A stretch of DNA of 64,000 nt from Bryopsis sp. KO-2023 (lineage: Eukaryota; Chlorophyta; Ulvophyceae; Bryopsidales; Bryopsidaceae), in assembly GCA_030272585.1 (NCBI GenBank), contig BSYQ01000009.1:1-64000 (forward strand), in the 5' to 3' direction. Position numbers and translations under genes: made by a program. The notes below the pieces were generated by a model. The model did no database searches. It saw only the letters and a list, made by a program, of their open reading frames with translations, and had not been told where the DNA came from. Below, piece by piece: positions 52,062 through 62,400 of the stretch. Every line of letters starts with the position of its first letter. Positions within the stretch are counted from its first letter, which is position 1.

Positions 52062-54713
52062 TCAGTTTAACATTTTTTTTACATCGGGGAGGTTTTTCAC
52101 CTCCTCCAATCTAGGACATTGCCTCACAGGGTGACCCTTCTTTCCACAAAGATAACAATGATATCCCCCGCCCCCCTGGGGGTTCTGTCTTCCCTGATTG
52201 GCTTGTCCTCTTCCACGGTTACCACCACCGCGTCCACGTCCACCACCACCACGTCCTCCTCCTCGTCCTTGTTGCTGTTGCTGCTGCTGTTGCACTCCTG
52301 CGGCAGCTTGTGGTGGTGCTTGGGCTGGTGGTGTAGGGTTCTGCTGCTGCTGACCCTGATTCTGGCCTTTCTTCTTTCTTCCACCACGCCAGACTCCTTT
52401 CTTTTTCTGATTGGTTTGCCCTCCTTGGCCTTGTGTTCCAACTCCAAGGGCTTCCAATCGTTCGGCGGATATGATGGCAGCCTCGACATCTCGAGGTACC
52501 GTTGCAGCGACTAACTTCTGAACTTCACTCTTAAGTCCATCCACGAAGAGCAAATACTGGTGATCCTCTTCGAGGTCTGGAATCCTCAAGACTAACCGCT
52601 GAAACTCTTTAACGAACTGTTTCACGGTTCCAGTCTGCTTGAGTTTGTGGAGGTCACGCCACGCTTCATCTCGATCACTAGAGAATTCGAAAGCTGTAGC
52701 TAAGCCATCCATGAAGTCCATCCAGTCACGGAAGGGTGGTCTTTCACCTCGGTGAATTTTCAACTCTTGCATCGTTAACCAATCCGAGGCAGCCCCATAA
52801 AGGTTAGTGGCCATAATCGATTGCCACTGTGCTTCATGCACTCCGCAGGTTCTCAAGTACCGCGTCATGAGCACTTGCCATTTACGGGCTTTTGGTTCTC
52901 CACTTCCGTTAAATGCGCGAGGCATTTGCAACTTGACGGTGCTAGGCAACCACTGTCCTTGCCTAGGAGGTCCTGGCCCTGCTGGTCCAGCGCCACCTCC
53001 ACCTCCACCTCCACCAGGAGGTCCACCGGGAGGTCCACCGCCTCCACCATCTCCACCGCCGCCACCACCTCCTCCGCCATCAGGCGCACCTGGAATGCGG
53101 GAAGGTGGGCGGTTTCGTCTGTCGCGGTAATCATCACCGCCATCATCATCTGGGTCGTCATCACCAGGGTCTCCAAAGTTACCTCGCATGCGAGGAACTC
53201 GACTGGGTCCACCAGTAGACTCATATGAACCAAGTGCAGCAAAGGGATTATTTTCTACCCTTGCTCCCAAAGCACTTAACCCAAGTCCCAATCTTCCAGT
53301 ACGTGTGGGGATCTGCATGGGTTCTTTTCCTTTCTCTTCTCTGACCTGTGCCTTAGCACGCTCAAGGTCAATTTGATATAACACTTCTGCTGAGGAGAGA
53401 ACTCTTGGGTTAGTTCGTGTGGGTCTACGTGATCCATCGGCAGAGTCGGGTTCTGAGATGCGTACTCCAGGCTGAGCTCTTGTACTTGGAGGTATCAATT
53501 GAGGGAATGTGCAATCAGCGTCTGGTGCGCTGTCCACTGCAGTGCATGGTGGTGCTTCTGCAGCAACAATTTCACCCTCCTCGACCTGTACTGCTGGAGG
53601 AGCCGGTATTGTTGAGGTTCCTGCCCCAACCATTCCTACCGCGAAGCTCTGATCTAGTGGCGGCCATGATGCAGCCAACTGCTTTACTGATTTCTTCGGC
53701 AGCGGCATCCCAAAGGCTGAGTCCTCAGGCTCAGGGGAAGTTGATTCTTCACGCTCTGGTGATACTGCACGAGCATCACTTCCACTTTGGGCACTCTGAC
53801 TTCCGCCACTCACATCCTCCATGCTTCGTTCCAGGCCAGATAATCTTAAGGCAACCACATCAGCTGCATCTTGCTGCTGATCCCAGGTTTTGGATGCCTT
53901 TTTCTCCAAGGCAATCAAATCTTTTTGAATTGCTACTTTTGAGCTCTGCAAACGCTTCACCTCAGCACCTTGTTTGTGCAAGGACTCCCGAAACAAGTCT
54001 AGAGTCCGTTCGACTTTTTCGTTGGAATCCGCAACAGTTCCTAATAAGCCTTCAATTCTCCGCCCTTGAACAAGGGATAACTCGGAGAGTTGTTTTAACT
54101 GAAGTGCTGATGCTTCAGTTGCTTCTTTTAGGTCAGCAAAACGAGAGTCCGCTAGAATGTCTGCGGCATCCATTCTCCTCGTTATTGCATCCACAGAAGC
54201 TTTGATCTCGGCTCTTTCTTTCCTATGGTCGATATCTTGGCGTAATAGCCTCTGCTCGTATCGACTATGTTGAGCCGCTACTGAATCCAGCTTCTGCTGT
54301 TGCGACACCACCGCATGCTGTGTGGCCTCAACCTGTTGCGCATGCTGGTGCTGTGTTTCCAGCGCCTGCCCGATCACCTCTGATGCGCCAGCCAGTTGGT
54401 TCGACACAGAGGCCTCAGTATGGGCTAGCCTCTGCCCCAGTGTCTGGTCAACTTGCTGCAGGTGACCCCTTAGCCCGTGGGCTAAATCGTCCACACGGTC
54501 ATGGACCGCATCCACATCCTCTCTTAAGGCTTCCGCATCAGCTCCCATGTCTATGTCGACAGCTGCTTGCTGGACATTGTGGATGTTCTGGACGTTTATT
54601 TGTTGATACACAACATTGGGTGCGTCAGGCAATTCCTCATCGAACTCAGGTTCAATCCCTGGCTCTTCAACTTGAGGCTCGCGCACTGCCAATGCGTGTT
54701 CACGGTCAGCCAT
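52062..54713 (-). CDS. gag: Gypsy-2 Gag polyprotein
   Basis: 883 residues. The N-terminal 300 residues are mostly helical, likely coiled coil. An acidic Ser-rich linker and a Gly-rich run follow (about 545-590). The retrotransposon Gag domain is at about 600-760, with ARKWQVLMTRYL and the YLLFVDGL segment. After Gln- and Gly/Arg-rich stretches there is one zinc knuckle (CYLCGKKGHPVRQC, C-x2-C-x4-H-x4-C, about 850-863). The ATG at 54713 is the first in the frame. It ends in TGA just after a run of eight A that forms the frameshift site. Confidence 0.95.
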   Translation of the reverse strand: MADREHALAVREPQVEEPGIEPEFDEELPDAPNVVYQQINVQNIHNVQQAAVDIDMGADAEALREDVDAVHDRVDDLAHGLRGHLQQVDQTLGQRLAHTEASVSNQLAGASEVIGQALETQHQHAQQVEATQHAVVSQQQKLDSVAAQHSRYEQRLLRQDIDHRKERAEIKASVDAITRRMDAADILADSRFADLKEATEASALQLKQLSELSLVQGRRIEGLLGTVADSNEKVERTLDLFRESLHKQGAEVKRLQSSKVAIQKDLIALEKKASKTWDQQQDAADVVALRLSGLERSMEDVSGGSQSAQSGSDARAVSPEREESTSPEPEDSAFGMPLPKKSVKQLAASWPPLDQSFAVGMVGAGTSTIPAPPAVQVEEGEIVAAEAPPCTAVDSAPDADCTFPQLIPPSTRAQPGVRISEPDSADGSRRPTRTNPRVLSSAEVLYQIDLERAKAQVREEKGKEPMQIPTRTGRLGLGLSALGARVENNPFAALGSYESTGGPSRVPRMRGNFGDPGDDDPDDDGGDDYRDRRNRPPSRIPGAPDGGGGGGGGGDGGGGGPPGGPPGGGGGGGGAGPAGPGPPRQGQWLPSTVKLQMPRAFNGSGEPKARKWQVLMTRYLRTCGVHEAQWQSIMATNLYGAASDWLTMQELKIHRGERPPFRDWMDFMDGLATAFEFSSDRDEAWRDLHKLKQTGTVKQFVKEFQRLVLRIPDLEEDHQYLLFVDGLKSEVQKLVAATVPRDVEAAIISAERLEALGVGTQGQGGQTNQKKKGVWRGGRKKKGQNQGQQQQNPTPPAQAPPQAAAGVQQQQQQQQGRGGGRGGGGRGRGGGNRGRGQANQGRQNPQGGGGYHCYLCGKKGHPVRQCPRLEEVKNLPDVKKMLN
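52073..52080 (-). promoter_or_regulatory. Probable -1 frameshift site of gypsy-2
   Basis: On the minus strand the gag codons read GTA AAA AAA ATG TTA AAC TGA. The heptamer A AAA AAA is a canonical -1 slippery sequence in the gag frame, lying in the gag-pol overlap just before the gag stop. Slipping here leads into the open pol frame. Confidence 0.75.
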
Positions 54714-54858
54714 GGTCTCTCAGCCACTATTTGGGAGTACTCAACAACCACGGTTGGAGTTTCTCTCTACCAAACAAACAAACAAAAACGTTTGTTGCGC
54801 CACGTTCACAAGTTTCGATCTCAAGAACTTAAAGTTCTTGCCTTGCTCCGAAACCAAT
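54714..54858 (-). other. Gypsy-2 5' leader
   Basis: 145 bp between the gag ATG and the 5' LTR, with an A/C-rich stretch near 54770-54790. It includes the primer-binding site. Confidence 0.6.
54845..54856 (-). promoter_or_regulatory. Gypsy-2 primer-binding site
   Basis: On the minus strand TGGTTTCGGAGC begins two bases after the 5' LTR. It would pair with a tRNA 3' end of ...GCUCCGAAACCA. The same site is used by LARD-3 and LARD-4 in this window. It resembles the plant initiator-Met site (TGGTATCAGAGC) but differs at two positions. Confidence 0.8.
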
Positions 54859-55280
54859 TGATAGTGAAGCTTGCGGGTGACGCAATAGTGGTCGGCTGTG
54901 TTGGTTGGATTCGTGATAACTTGCTGGCTAACGCAAGTATACTTGTGGGGTTTGTTGCTTTAGACAACTCTCTAGCTAGCGCGGTTGTGAACGCTACTAG
55001 AGCACTTGGGTTGGGAAGTGATTGCGTCAGGCAAACACTTAACACACACACACACAAACACACACACAAGCGGGAACACACCAATCCCACGAATCCCGAG
55101 TTCTTACAAAAGTAACTATGAGTGTCAAAACAACGAGTGGGCCTCTTAAGTACCCCTAAGTGTAGTACGCTGACGCATGCCCCAAACTCTGGGTCTAATC
55201 TGTCTTACTCGCGAACCCACATGCGTCAGCCACCCTCGGCTCTATCCCAAACTACCTCGTATAGCGCTAAAAGACTAACA
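54859..55280 (-). repeat. Gypsy-2 5' LTR
   Basis: 422 bp, the TGTTAGTC to ACTATCA sense strand being minus; followed outside by the duplication GACGA. Confidence 0.95.
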
Positions 55281-55884
55281 GACGAAACCTCGATTGATAT
55301 CACATTCGCACTCCGTTTCCTCTCACCCCCAGAACTGTGCAGGGCAATGATGTCCTTGCGAGTCAATGATATAAATGGAAAACTTGAGTTTGTTTACACA
55401 TGTAAATCGACAGAGTAAGAATACACACTCTTTCAAGCCGAGAATGTACATAAACAGAATTAATACACACGATGTTAAGCCTTCAGTCTTGAGAACCAGA
55501 CGGTACTGGCTGCACATGTATATCTTTAATTTTTGCATTTCAATTGTTGATTTTACAGGGAAGCTGGAGCACATAATATCTTTTTTTACTTGGTGGTGGT
55601 TGTGGGGCACAGGTTCAGCAATGTTTTCTGCAGCTAAATTATCTCAATGCTCACCAGAACTCTTAGGCCGCACACATATTTTACTTTTTCATCACCGTAA
55701 AAGCTTGGCTCGTTGGGGCCTCCTGGAATCCTCTCATGCTGTGATCCGTAATCTCAAATTGGAACCACAGGAGACTGACCATCATCACCACCCATCCGCA
55801 ACTTTGCCCCTCCAGAAACTAGTTTTTATCCTGAATATAATTGGGTGGCTGGAGGGTGAGGTTGCACTGATACTCAGAGTCTAA
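55281..55884 (+). other. Possible captured gene fragment in the CACTA element
   Basis: After gypsy-2 removal a plus-strand frame reads ADETSIDITF..., then LRFLSPPELCRAM and GKLEFVYT, to about 55408. A second frame at 55375-55884 contains a plausible stretch after 55600. The composition looks protein-like and gypsy-2 splits it cleanly, but I cannot assign it to a family. Confidence 0.3.
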
Positions 55885-56476
55885 ATAACATTTTTTTTTC
55901 CTTTCTCTTCCACACATTTTGTCTCGACCACTTACCTGGCAACTCTGCTCGCACATTGGTTTGCCTCACTTGTTACTCCCATGGCTTTTTTTCCAAACTA
56001 CGCGCACAGTCGAACGTTACCTCCGCGTTGTTTGCCTTCTCCAACCTTGACCATGCAACCCATCGCCTTGTTCGGTAACCTAAACTTAACCTAACCCTTC
56101 TTGCGCGCACGAACGCGCCGCCAACGTTGAAACCTCCTAGACAACTCGAGTTATCACTCGTCGCCGCGAGTTGGTAGGCGCAACTGATTCTGGAAAGTGT
56201 TGTGGCGTGGCTTGGAAAACAAGGTGTTGGCCCTGACGAATTTACATTTCGGATCTGATTCTGGTCCGATTATGAGAGACGCGACCGATTTACACGTTTT
56301 CGAAGCTTGTTTTTACCAGATTCTGGTAAAATTTTACTAGATTCTGGTAAACTTTTACCACTTTAAGGCAGAATCCTCTGTTTTACCACTTTTTCTCTCA
56401 GTTTCTTGAAATTAGTCTGTTTTTTTACCAGTTTGTGGTAAAAAAAAGTGGTAAATCGGCCCTTTTTTTACTAGTG

Positions 56477-56668
56477 TAGAGGAGGACGAGTGCCTTCCTC
56501 AAGCGTCTCGTTAGATAGAACTTCCTTACAAGAATAAAGTTATAAAGAAGGTACAACGACCTTTTCCTTCCACACTCTTATACCCTAGCGCCACAGCGCA
56601 TCAAACCCTTGTTCCTGTCGACGTGTCACTATTCACTAGGAATTCACACATCTCCTTGCCACCTCAAC
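56477..56668 (-). repeat. LARD-3 LTR, copy C, right piece
   Basis: Continues the LTR interrupted at 44470 (after the TAG duplication) and ends where LARD-4 begins. TCAAC at 56664-56668 may be the left target duplication of LARD-4. Confidence 0.75.
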
Positions 56669-56877
56669 TGATAGTGATTTGAGACGAAATGACTGGTCTG
56701 GGAGCGTTGAGGTGACTTGTATCATTAGTGTGACTCGTGATAGCCCTAGAGTACTATTTAAGGGACACGTAGTTAGACACTGGTTGGGTTGTTGTTTTGG
56801 TTGGATTCGCTGTTGTAGGGGAACGCTCCCAGGGGGAGTATGTAGAAAATTTATTTCCACCACACACCCCACTATCA
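56669..56877 (+). repeat. LARD-4 5' LTR
   Basis: Starts TGATAGTG and ends CACTATCA, a perfect 8-bp inverted terminus, directly followed by the primer-binding site. The start is inferred from this symmetry because no second LTR is in the window. Confidence 0.7.
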
Positions 56878-56879
56878 AT

Positions 56880-56891
56880 TGGTTTCGGAGC
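56880..56891 (+). promoter_or_regulatory. LARD-4 primer-binding site
   Basis: TGGTTTCGGAGC, two bases after the LTR, identical to that of gypsy-2. Confidence 0.75.
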
Positions 56892-57589
56892 TGGGGTCGA
56901 TCGACGTCGCTCCTCAAGAGGTCGTGGTGGTCGAAAACGAAACGGGAGTGAAAAAAAAATGGATAGAAAGATCGATTTTGAAAAGATCTGGACGAAAAGA
57001 TCTGTCGACAGGGAGGAGGTTGTTTTTCCAGGGGTATTCCTGAAGTAGGCCAGGCGAAACCAAGGCGAGAGGGTTCCCAACGGGTTCCCAACGTCGCGGA
57101 AAGAAGAGGGCCGAAAATTTTCGACGTGAAAAGTTGGGCGATAGAGATCCCAGGTCGATGAAAAGATCGACAGGTCGAAAAACCCTCGATCTCGAAACGA
57201 AAAGAGTCGACAAGGGGAGGAAAAGAGACAGAAAGAGAAAAGAGGACCTCTGTCTGTTTTCTTGAGGAGAGTAGACCTGGAAATTTAAGCCCCTGGAGCT
57301 AGATTTCATAGGAATCTCCAGAAAGGCTTTTTAAGGGTTCTTAAAAGCCCAAAACTAAGCCTTACCTCCACCTAAGTCTGAGGACTTGCTAGGCGAAGAA
57401 GCCTTAGCTTTGTCGACCAAATTCGCCTAAGTCGCCAAGTTCTGCGCTAACTATAGAAGACTATAGAAAACTGCGCCAGGCACTGTCGACATGACTCATT
57501 TGGTCACTCCAGAAAGTGTGACCCACAGAAAAACGCGCTGCAAGTCGAAAAATCTAACTCCAGAGCGCGCGGCACGTTAACTTTAGCGT

Positions 57590-57915
57590 GAAAACGACCA
57601 AGGCAATGGCTGCCGCAATTGTGAAAAGGTCGGCGTGAAAACGACTAAGGGAACGGCTGGCGCAATTGTGAAAAGTTCGTCCACAGAAATGTGGTAAAAG
57701 CCGAACTGCGCCAACCTGTTGTTTTAAAGGTTGTCTCCACAGAAGTGTGGAAGGACAACTGCGCCAACCTATGGTTGAAGAAAACGTTGTTCCCACAGAG
57801 ATGTGGAAAAAGAACTGCGCCAACCAAATTTCAAAGGTTTCCACAGAAATGTGGTTGAAAAGAATTGCGCCACCCTATGGTTGCAGCAGCAAAGGTCGTC
57901 TTCACAGAAATTTGT
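57590..57915 (+). repeat. Tandem hairpin repeats in LARD-4
   Basis: Two copies of a 47-bp unit (about 57590-57680) are followed by four or five units of 48-61 bp. Each of the latter contains a perfect or near-perfect hairpin of the type CCACAGAAATGTGG (57681, 57737, 57793, 57841 and a weaker one at 57902) and the word CTGCGCCAACC. They lie about 0.8 kb after the primer-binding site, where packaging signals of LTR elements usually are. Confidence 0.85.
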
Positions 57916-58089
57916 GATAGGCGAAACTCGCAACTCCTAAGGCAGAGAGGTATATATAACTGCGCTACTCTCATTTATGTCTCGCGCAACGAAGACGAAA
58001 CGCGCCAGGACATTCAAGGAAACGTGGAAAAAGCGTTCAAGTCGATAAACTTGCTTGGGATAACGCAAGCGCCAGGAAGCGAGAAGGTA

Positions 58090-58232
58090 TAGGAGGTGTT
58101 CCTGGTGACGATAAGCCAGATGGTGAGGGAGGTGATGACCACCGCGATAGGCGAACCCGTCCTTAGTCACACCCCCGCATTCCAGGTGCGCCTGATGGCG
58201 GAGGTGATGGTGGCGGTGGGCGAATATCATCC
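58090..58232 (+). pseudogene. gag remnant in LARD-4
   Basis: This segment aligns with the Gly/Asp-rich part of gypsy-2 gag (complement of about 53060-53190), including an almost unbroken stretch around ATTCCAGGTGCGCCTGATGG. The frame encodes a GDD...DDHRDRRTRP-like peptide and PRIPGAPDGGG, with one TAG. It is too short to function and marks the origin of the element. Confidence 0.8.
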
Positions 58233-59329
58233 CAAGAGGCTGGGACAGCGTTGTGTTCAAGTGTTCTCAAGTAGGATAGTAGAGAACATGTGTGGCTGAC
58301 GCGAAAACCAAGAGAACGTATGTGGTTGACGCGAAAAAGGATGAAGGCTGGCGAAACAAGGAAAATGCGCCAAGCTAGCCACCAAGGTTAAAAGACAAAT
58401 GAACGCAACAGCTGACGACAGTATCGTGCCTGCAAAAAGCTGTATTGCATCAGCAGGATATGAGAATAGCGAAGCTAACGCTGTTATCGACTGGAAAAAC
58501 TTAGATTTTGGATATTAGGCCTAAAGGGAAAAGGAGAGTTCGTAAAAGGGGGTAAAGTTGCGATATAAAGGTTGAACTTTTAACCTAAGTTCGAGTCTGA
58601 TGAGGCCATGGAAGTTGAGAGTGAGATGGCGCCTCTGACCCAAGAGGTTGTAACGAGAGGTGAAAGGGTGCGAACCATGACTAGAGGTGGGCGAGGTCAG
58701 AAGGTCACTAGATCATGGAGGCGACCAGAGGAGGGTGAGGGCAGAAGTTCACTGGATCGCCAGGAAAATCCGCACCGCCGCAGAACAAGGCAAAGACCAT
58801 AAGCTCAAGAGACTAGACGGATCAAAAGGATAAGAACAAAGGATTCTTTCTTCAGAATATCACAAGAAAGATCCTGGAGAACCCCCAAATAGACCCGCGA
58901 GAGAACGGTAACCCGGTAATCGCAGAGGGGTCAAGGCGAATGGAGTAATGGAGTAAGGTGGAGAAGATTTTTAAGGGTGATGGTTTTGGCTTTGAAGGCA
59001 ATTCTAAGGTTTTTCGTTTCTTCTTCTGTGGACCAAGTCCAAAGGTGAACCTAAAAGTATGAAAAGAAGTCAAGCATGTTGGACGCGACAGACCTTTGGT
59101 CTGTAAAGACAAACTGCGCCATTCTGCTAGAATTCGCGAAGTTAGTCAGAGACCCAACATTAAGAGTGAAGCATGTTTGCTTTTTGCGCCAACCAGAGAG
59201 TGTTGCAGTAAGCTCAGGTTGATGAAAGAAACAGAGCGACCCCAGGTGGTTAGTTGTGTGAGACAATCACCACCAAGCGTTAAGTTGTCATCTCTAGGAA
59301 ACTACGGGATGTACACTTCGTTGGTGAGA

Positions 59330-59400
59330 AGAAAAAGACGAGGCTATGGGAGTCGAACCCATATTAGGGCCAACGCCTCGATCTAACTTCCAGCAAAAGA
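59330..59400 (-). other. tRNA-like remnant in LARD-4
   Basis: On the minus strand ATGGGTTCGACTCCCAT forms a T-arm with a B-box. It is bracketed by CGAGGC and GCCTCG, which could pair as a shortened acceptor stem, with a T-run following. The D and anticodon arms are missing, so it is not a functional tRNA gene. Confidence 0.4.
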
Positions 59401-62400
59401 GATCATGACGAAGCAACTGTGAGCTTCGTATTTTCTGGGTGATGCGTGTGTTGCTGCCCAATGAGCCACTGTGTTGTGTGCGACGTTGCTGGAAGAAGCG
59501 ACCGCCTAGTGGGAGTATTGTTGATGAAACGTTGGCAAAAGGCGTGGAGAGAACTGGGTTGATGCTGGCTGACGCAAGTGACACTGAAGGTGCCAAAAGG
59601 AGATGGAGATGGAGTTATGTGATTGAAAACTTCGAGGGGAAAAATTGAATTCTCCCTATGCAAGCGTGGAAGGCTATTATGGCTGAGCCTCAATTGGAGT
59701 CAAGTGTGGAGGCAATTGTGAAGCGCCCCACCTAGAGAAATACTTATACGCTGCAAAAGAGCTGGAAGTATGAAGAGGAAGTTTCCAAGGGGAAACTGAA
59801 CGACCACAACCTTGCGTTCTAAGCAATGGTGACGAACGGCAAGAAGAGAAGTGGTAAACACGAGTCGCTACATTATATGCGAAATGCACTCGCGTTTATA
59901 TGGAGCACCTAAGTAGGAGCACGCCTCTAATAAGGGGAAGCGACCAACGCTGTGGTGTTACTACGTTCAGTAGCAGAAGGAAAACGGGGAAGTGTAAGTG
60001 AGTAGAAGCGAGACGCTCCTCCAACACTCCCGAAAATTCCTCTGCATGGAAAGTGCGTTAACTGCAGAGATAGCACTAAAACGTTCAACATGAGAAGTTA
60101 AAGAACGTTCACTTGGAAACGCCGTCGTGAAGGTATGAGTCAAAGTTTGGGAGAGTATGGAAGATGGAAAAGTAAGAAAAAGTGGGAAGGAAAGCTAAAG
60201 AAGACGTGTAGCAAATGTGCTAAGTGAAAAGCACCCGTGGAGTTATCCATAGTGGGGATAACAAGATATTTTGGAGAAGGGCCGGAAGTTTTTCTACCTT
60301 GTGAGAGCAAGAAGATCCAACGACTGAAAGGCTATGGAGTGTAATGTTAACCAAGTGTGGATGGCGAAATTACAACGAGGGAAAGACAATGTGTTAAAGA
60401 GAGAAAGCGATGGGAGCTTAAAGCGCCACGTTGACGCGCGCAAAACGATGTGTTGTTGAGAACTTCAAACATCGATCGCTCTATTGTTCTTTCCACCCTA
60501 GAACTTTGTTCTATGGGGATACCATGCTTGTGTTAAGCACAAGGAGATGTGCACCCAGTGCGCTGGTTGATGCACTTCCACGAGAGAGTCGTCGTTGCAA
60601 GGGAAAACTTCAAACTTATATAAATTTCGATCTATAAGAGAGAGAGGATGCGTGAAGCAAGAAGTCTATACCACGTGAGATGCGTGAAGAAGGATCTACA
60701 CTAAGTGAGATGCGTGAAGCAAGAAGGATCTCCAAAAGAGAAGATAGTGTGGAGCTGTTGCCTTATATTATGCGGCACCAAAGAGTATGAAAGAACCTTG
60801 AAGTCCATGCGAAGGAATTTGTGTTAACTCTCACAAAACCTTGTGCAAAGGCTGAGGGATACCTCCTAAGGGAGAGGATGTTTATTCGCCACCTGAGCAA
60901 TGCGAGAGCTAGGTGACGCACTATGTGGATGATAGCCTTGTGCATAACGGGGTTTAGAGGATGACAATGGTTGACAACCCCATGAGAATGAGATGCAAGT
61001 GAAAAACCGCAAAAGGTTGCAAAAAGGTTTGCTGATGGTGGTGAAGCGAAGAGGAAGGAGTTTATCTCCTAAAATTCATAACGCCCTTGAGCATCATGGT
61101 TTGAGATTTGGGATATCCACCAAGGGACTTGGTGAGAGGCGTTTGTGAACGCGTTGCCCTGTTTAGGGACCCCCAATGATGCGTCATCCATGTGTTAATG
61201 GTTGATTCCAGGCTGGTCGAGCCGTGGTTGCTCCCAGTGTCTGACAAGTGTGTGGTGAGGCTGATGGGAAAACAGAAGCCACACCTTCATCATTGGCCTG
61301 TAGTGTCAGGACTAACTCCGTGGATGAACTCGACCATATTTCGCTTCAGAGTGTCCGCATTTGCGAGATCTTCGCCACATCATCCATGTGGATATGTTGT
61401 GATGTGTGGTGCATCTTTTTCTCAAGGTTTTATGGAGGTTGACGCATTTTTATGCGATAAGGCTGGAGATATGTGCAACCTTGCAATATTTGCGCATAGC
61501 GACTTGCTGTGTTTGTGTGGAGGCTACCCCCTCTATGTTTTTCTACCCTTTTGGGACGTGGACGAGGGCGTTCCACTGGCCCCAGGGGGGACAGGAGTGC
61601 TCACGAGCGACGAATGAGGTTACCGACGAAGGAGGTCACGAAGTAGTCGTGAGTGAGGTAAATCGAACAAACGAACGAAGTGAGTCTCTTCAGCAACGGA
61701 GTGCGTAGTGAGATTTACTGGCCGCCAGGCCACACTCAAAATTTTGAATTAAACCCGGTGTATACATTGGATGCACTGGAAATGCGACATGGAGGACGAG
61801 TTGAGGGTGGTACTCTCTAGCACAAGTTGCTAAAGTATGTGATGGAGTTGTTTCAAAGAAGTTGTTTTTGAACGTGATAAAAGAGAATACCCACGAGAGG
61901 GACAGCCACAAGTGGCTGAGACGTGATCGATGAATGTGGAGAAAAGGAATTGGAGTGTTGTGGGATGGTTGAGACACCTTGCTGTCTCCCATGACGGTAA
62001 AACCACTATTACAGGGCGTGTGATAGTTGGTGATCTCGAAGTCCTGAGAAACCGTGGCGAAAATATAGGAGACTCCATAGAATCACACATTAGTCGGGAT
62101 AAGAATCCTTGCAGGGAACTCGAGGAGCTGAAACTCAATACCTCATTAGAGTATGAGTTAAAGGATTCGTCAGCTTCAAGACGGCCTTGGTGATGGTCGC
62201 CTAGTGTGAAGTCCACCTTAGTTTCGGTAGTACTAAGGGGGAGGAGACGTGATTCTACCCTAAGTGTTCAAAGAGAGGAACACAGGAGCGAAAAGAGACG
62301 TAGCAGCTGGAACCCTGTGCGCCAGCTACCGCGTACGCGCGTGTGAAGACTTCCTAAGGGAAATGTGGCTACGTTAATATGATGGCGAAACAGTTTACTT

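Larger units (their letters stand above)
45186..55280 (-). mobile_element. Gypsy-2, full-length Ty3/gypsy chromovirus
   Basis: A 10,095-bp element on the minus strand with two apparently identical 422-bp LTRs (45186-45607 and 54859-55280) and the 5-bp duplication GACGA (45181-45185 and 55281-55285). From its 5' end it has a primer-binding site, gag, pol with chromodomain, a third gene and a G-rich polypurine tract. All frames are open, so the insertion is recent. It has the same gene plan as gypsy-1 but a different LTR and diverged proteins. Confidence 0.97.
44471..56476. mobile_element. CACTA-superfamily transposon containing gypsy-2
   Basis: Ends are CACTAGTAAAAAAAGG at the left and its complement at the right, with a 3-bp duplication TAG (44468-44470 and 56477-56479), the hallmarks of CACTA (EnSpm) elements. 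Subterminal repeats of TTACCAG/CTGGTAA and TTACCAC crowd both ends (44471-44750 and 56310-56476). Without gypsy-2 it is about 1.9 kb and has no transposase, so it is non-autonomous. It may carry captured coding fragments near 44761-45036 and 55281-55884. Confidence 0.92.

Noticed and set aside
61192..61617. Plus-strand frame of 141 codons in LARD-4
   Set aside because: Overlaps other frames of similar length on both strands and has no recognisable motif.
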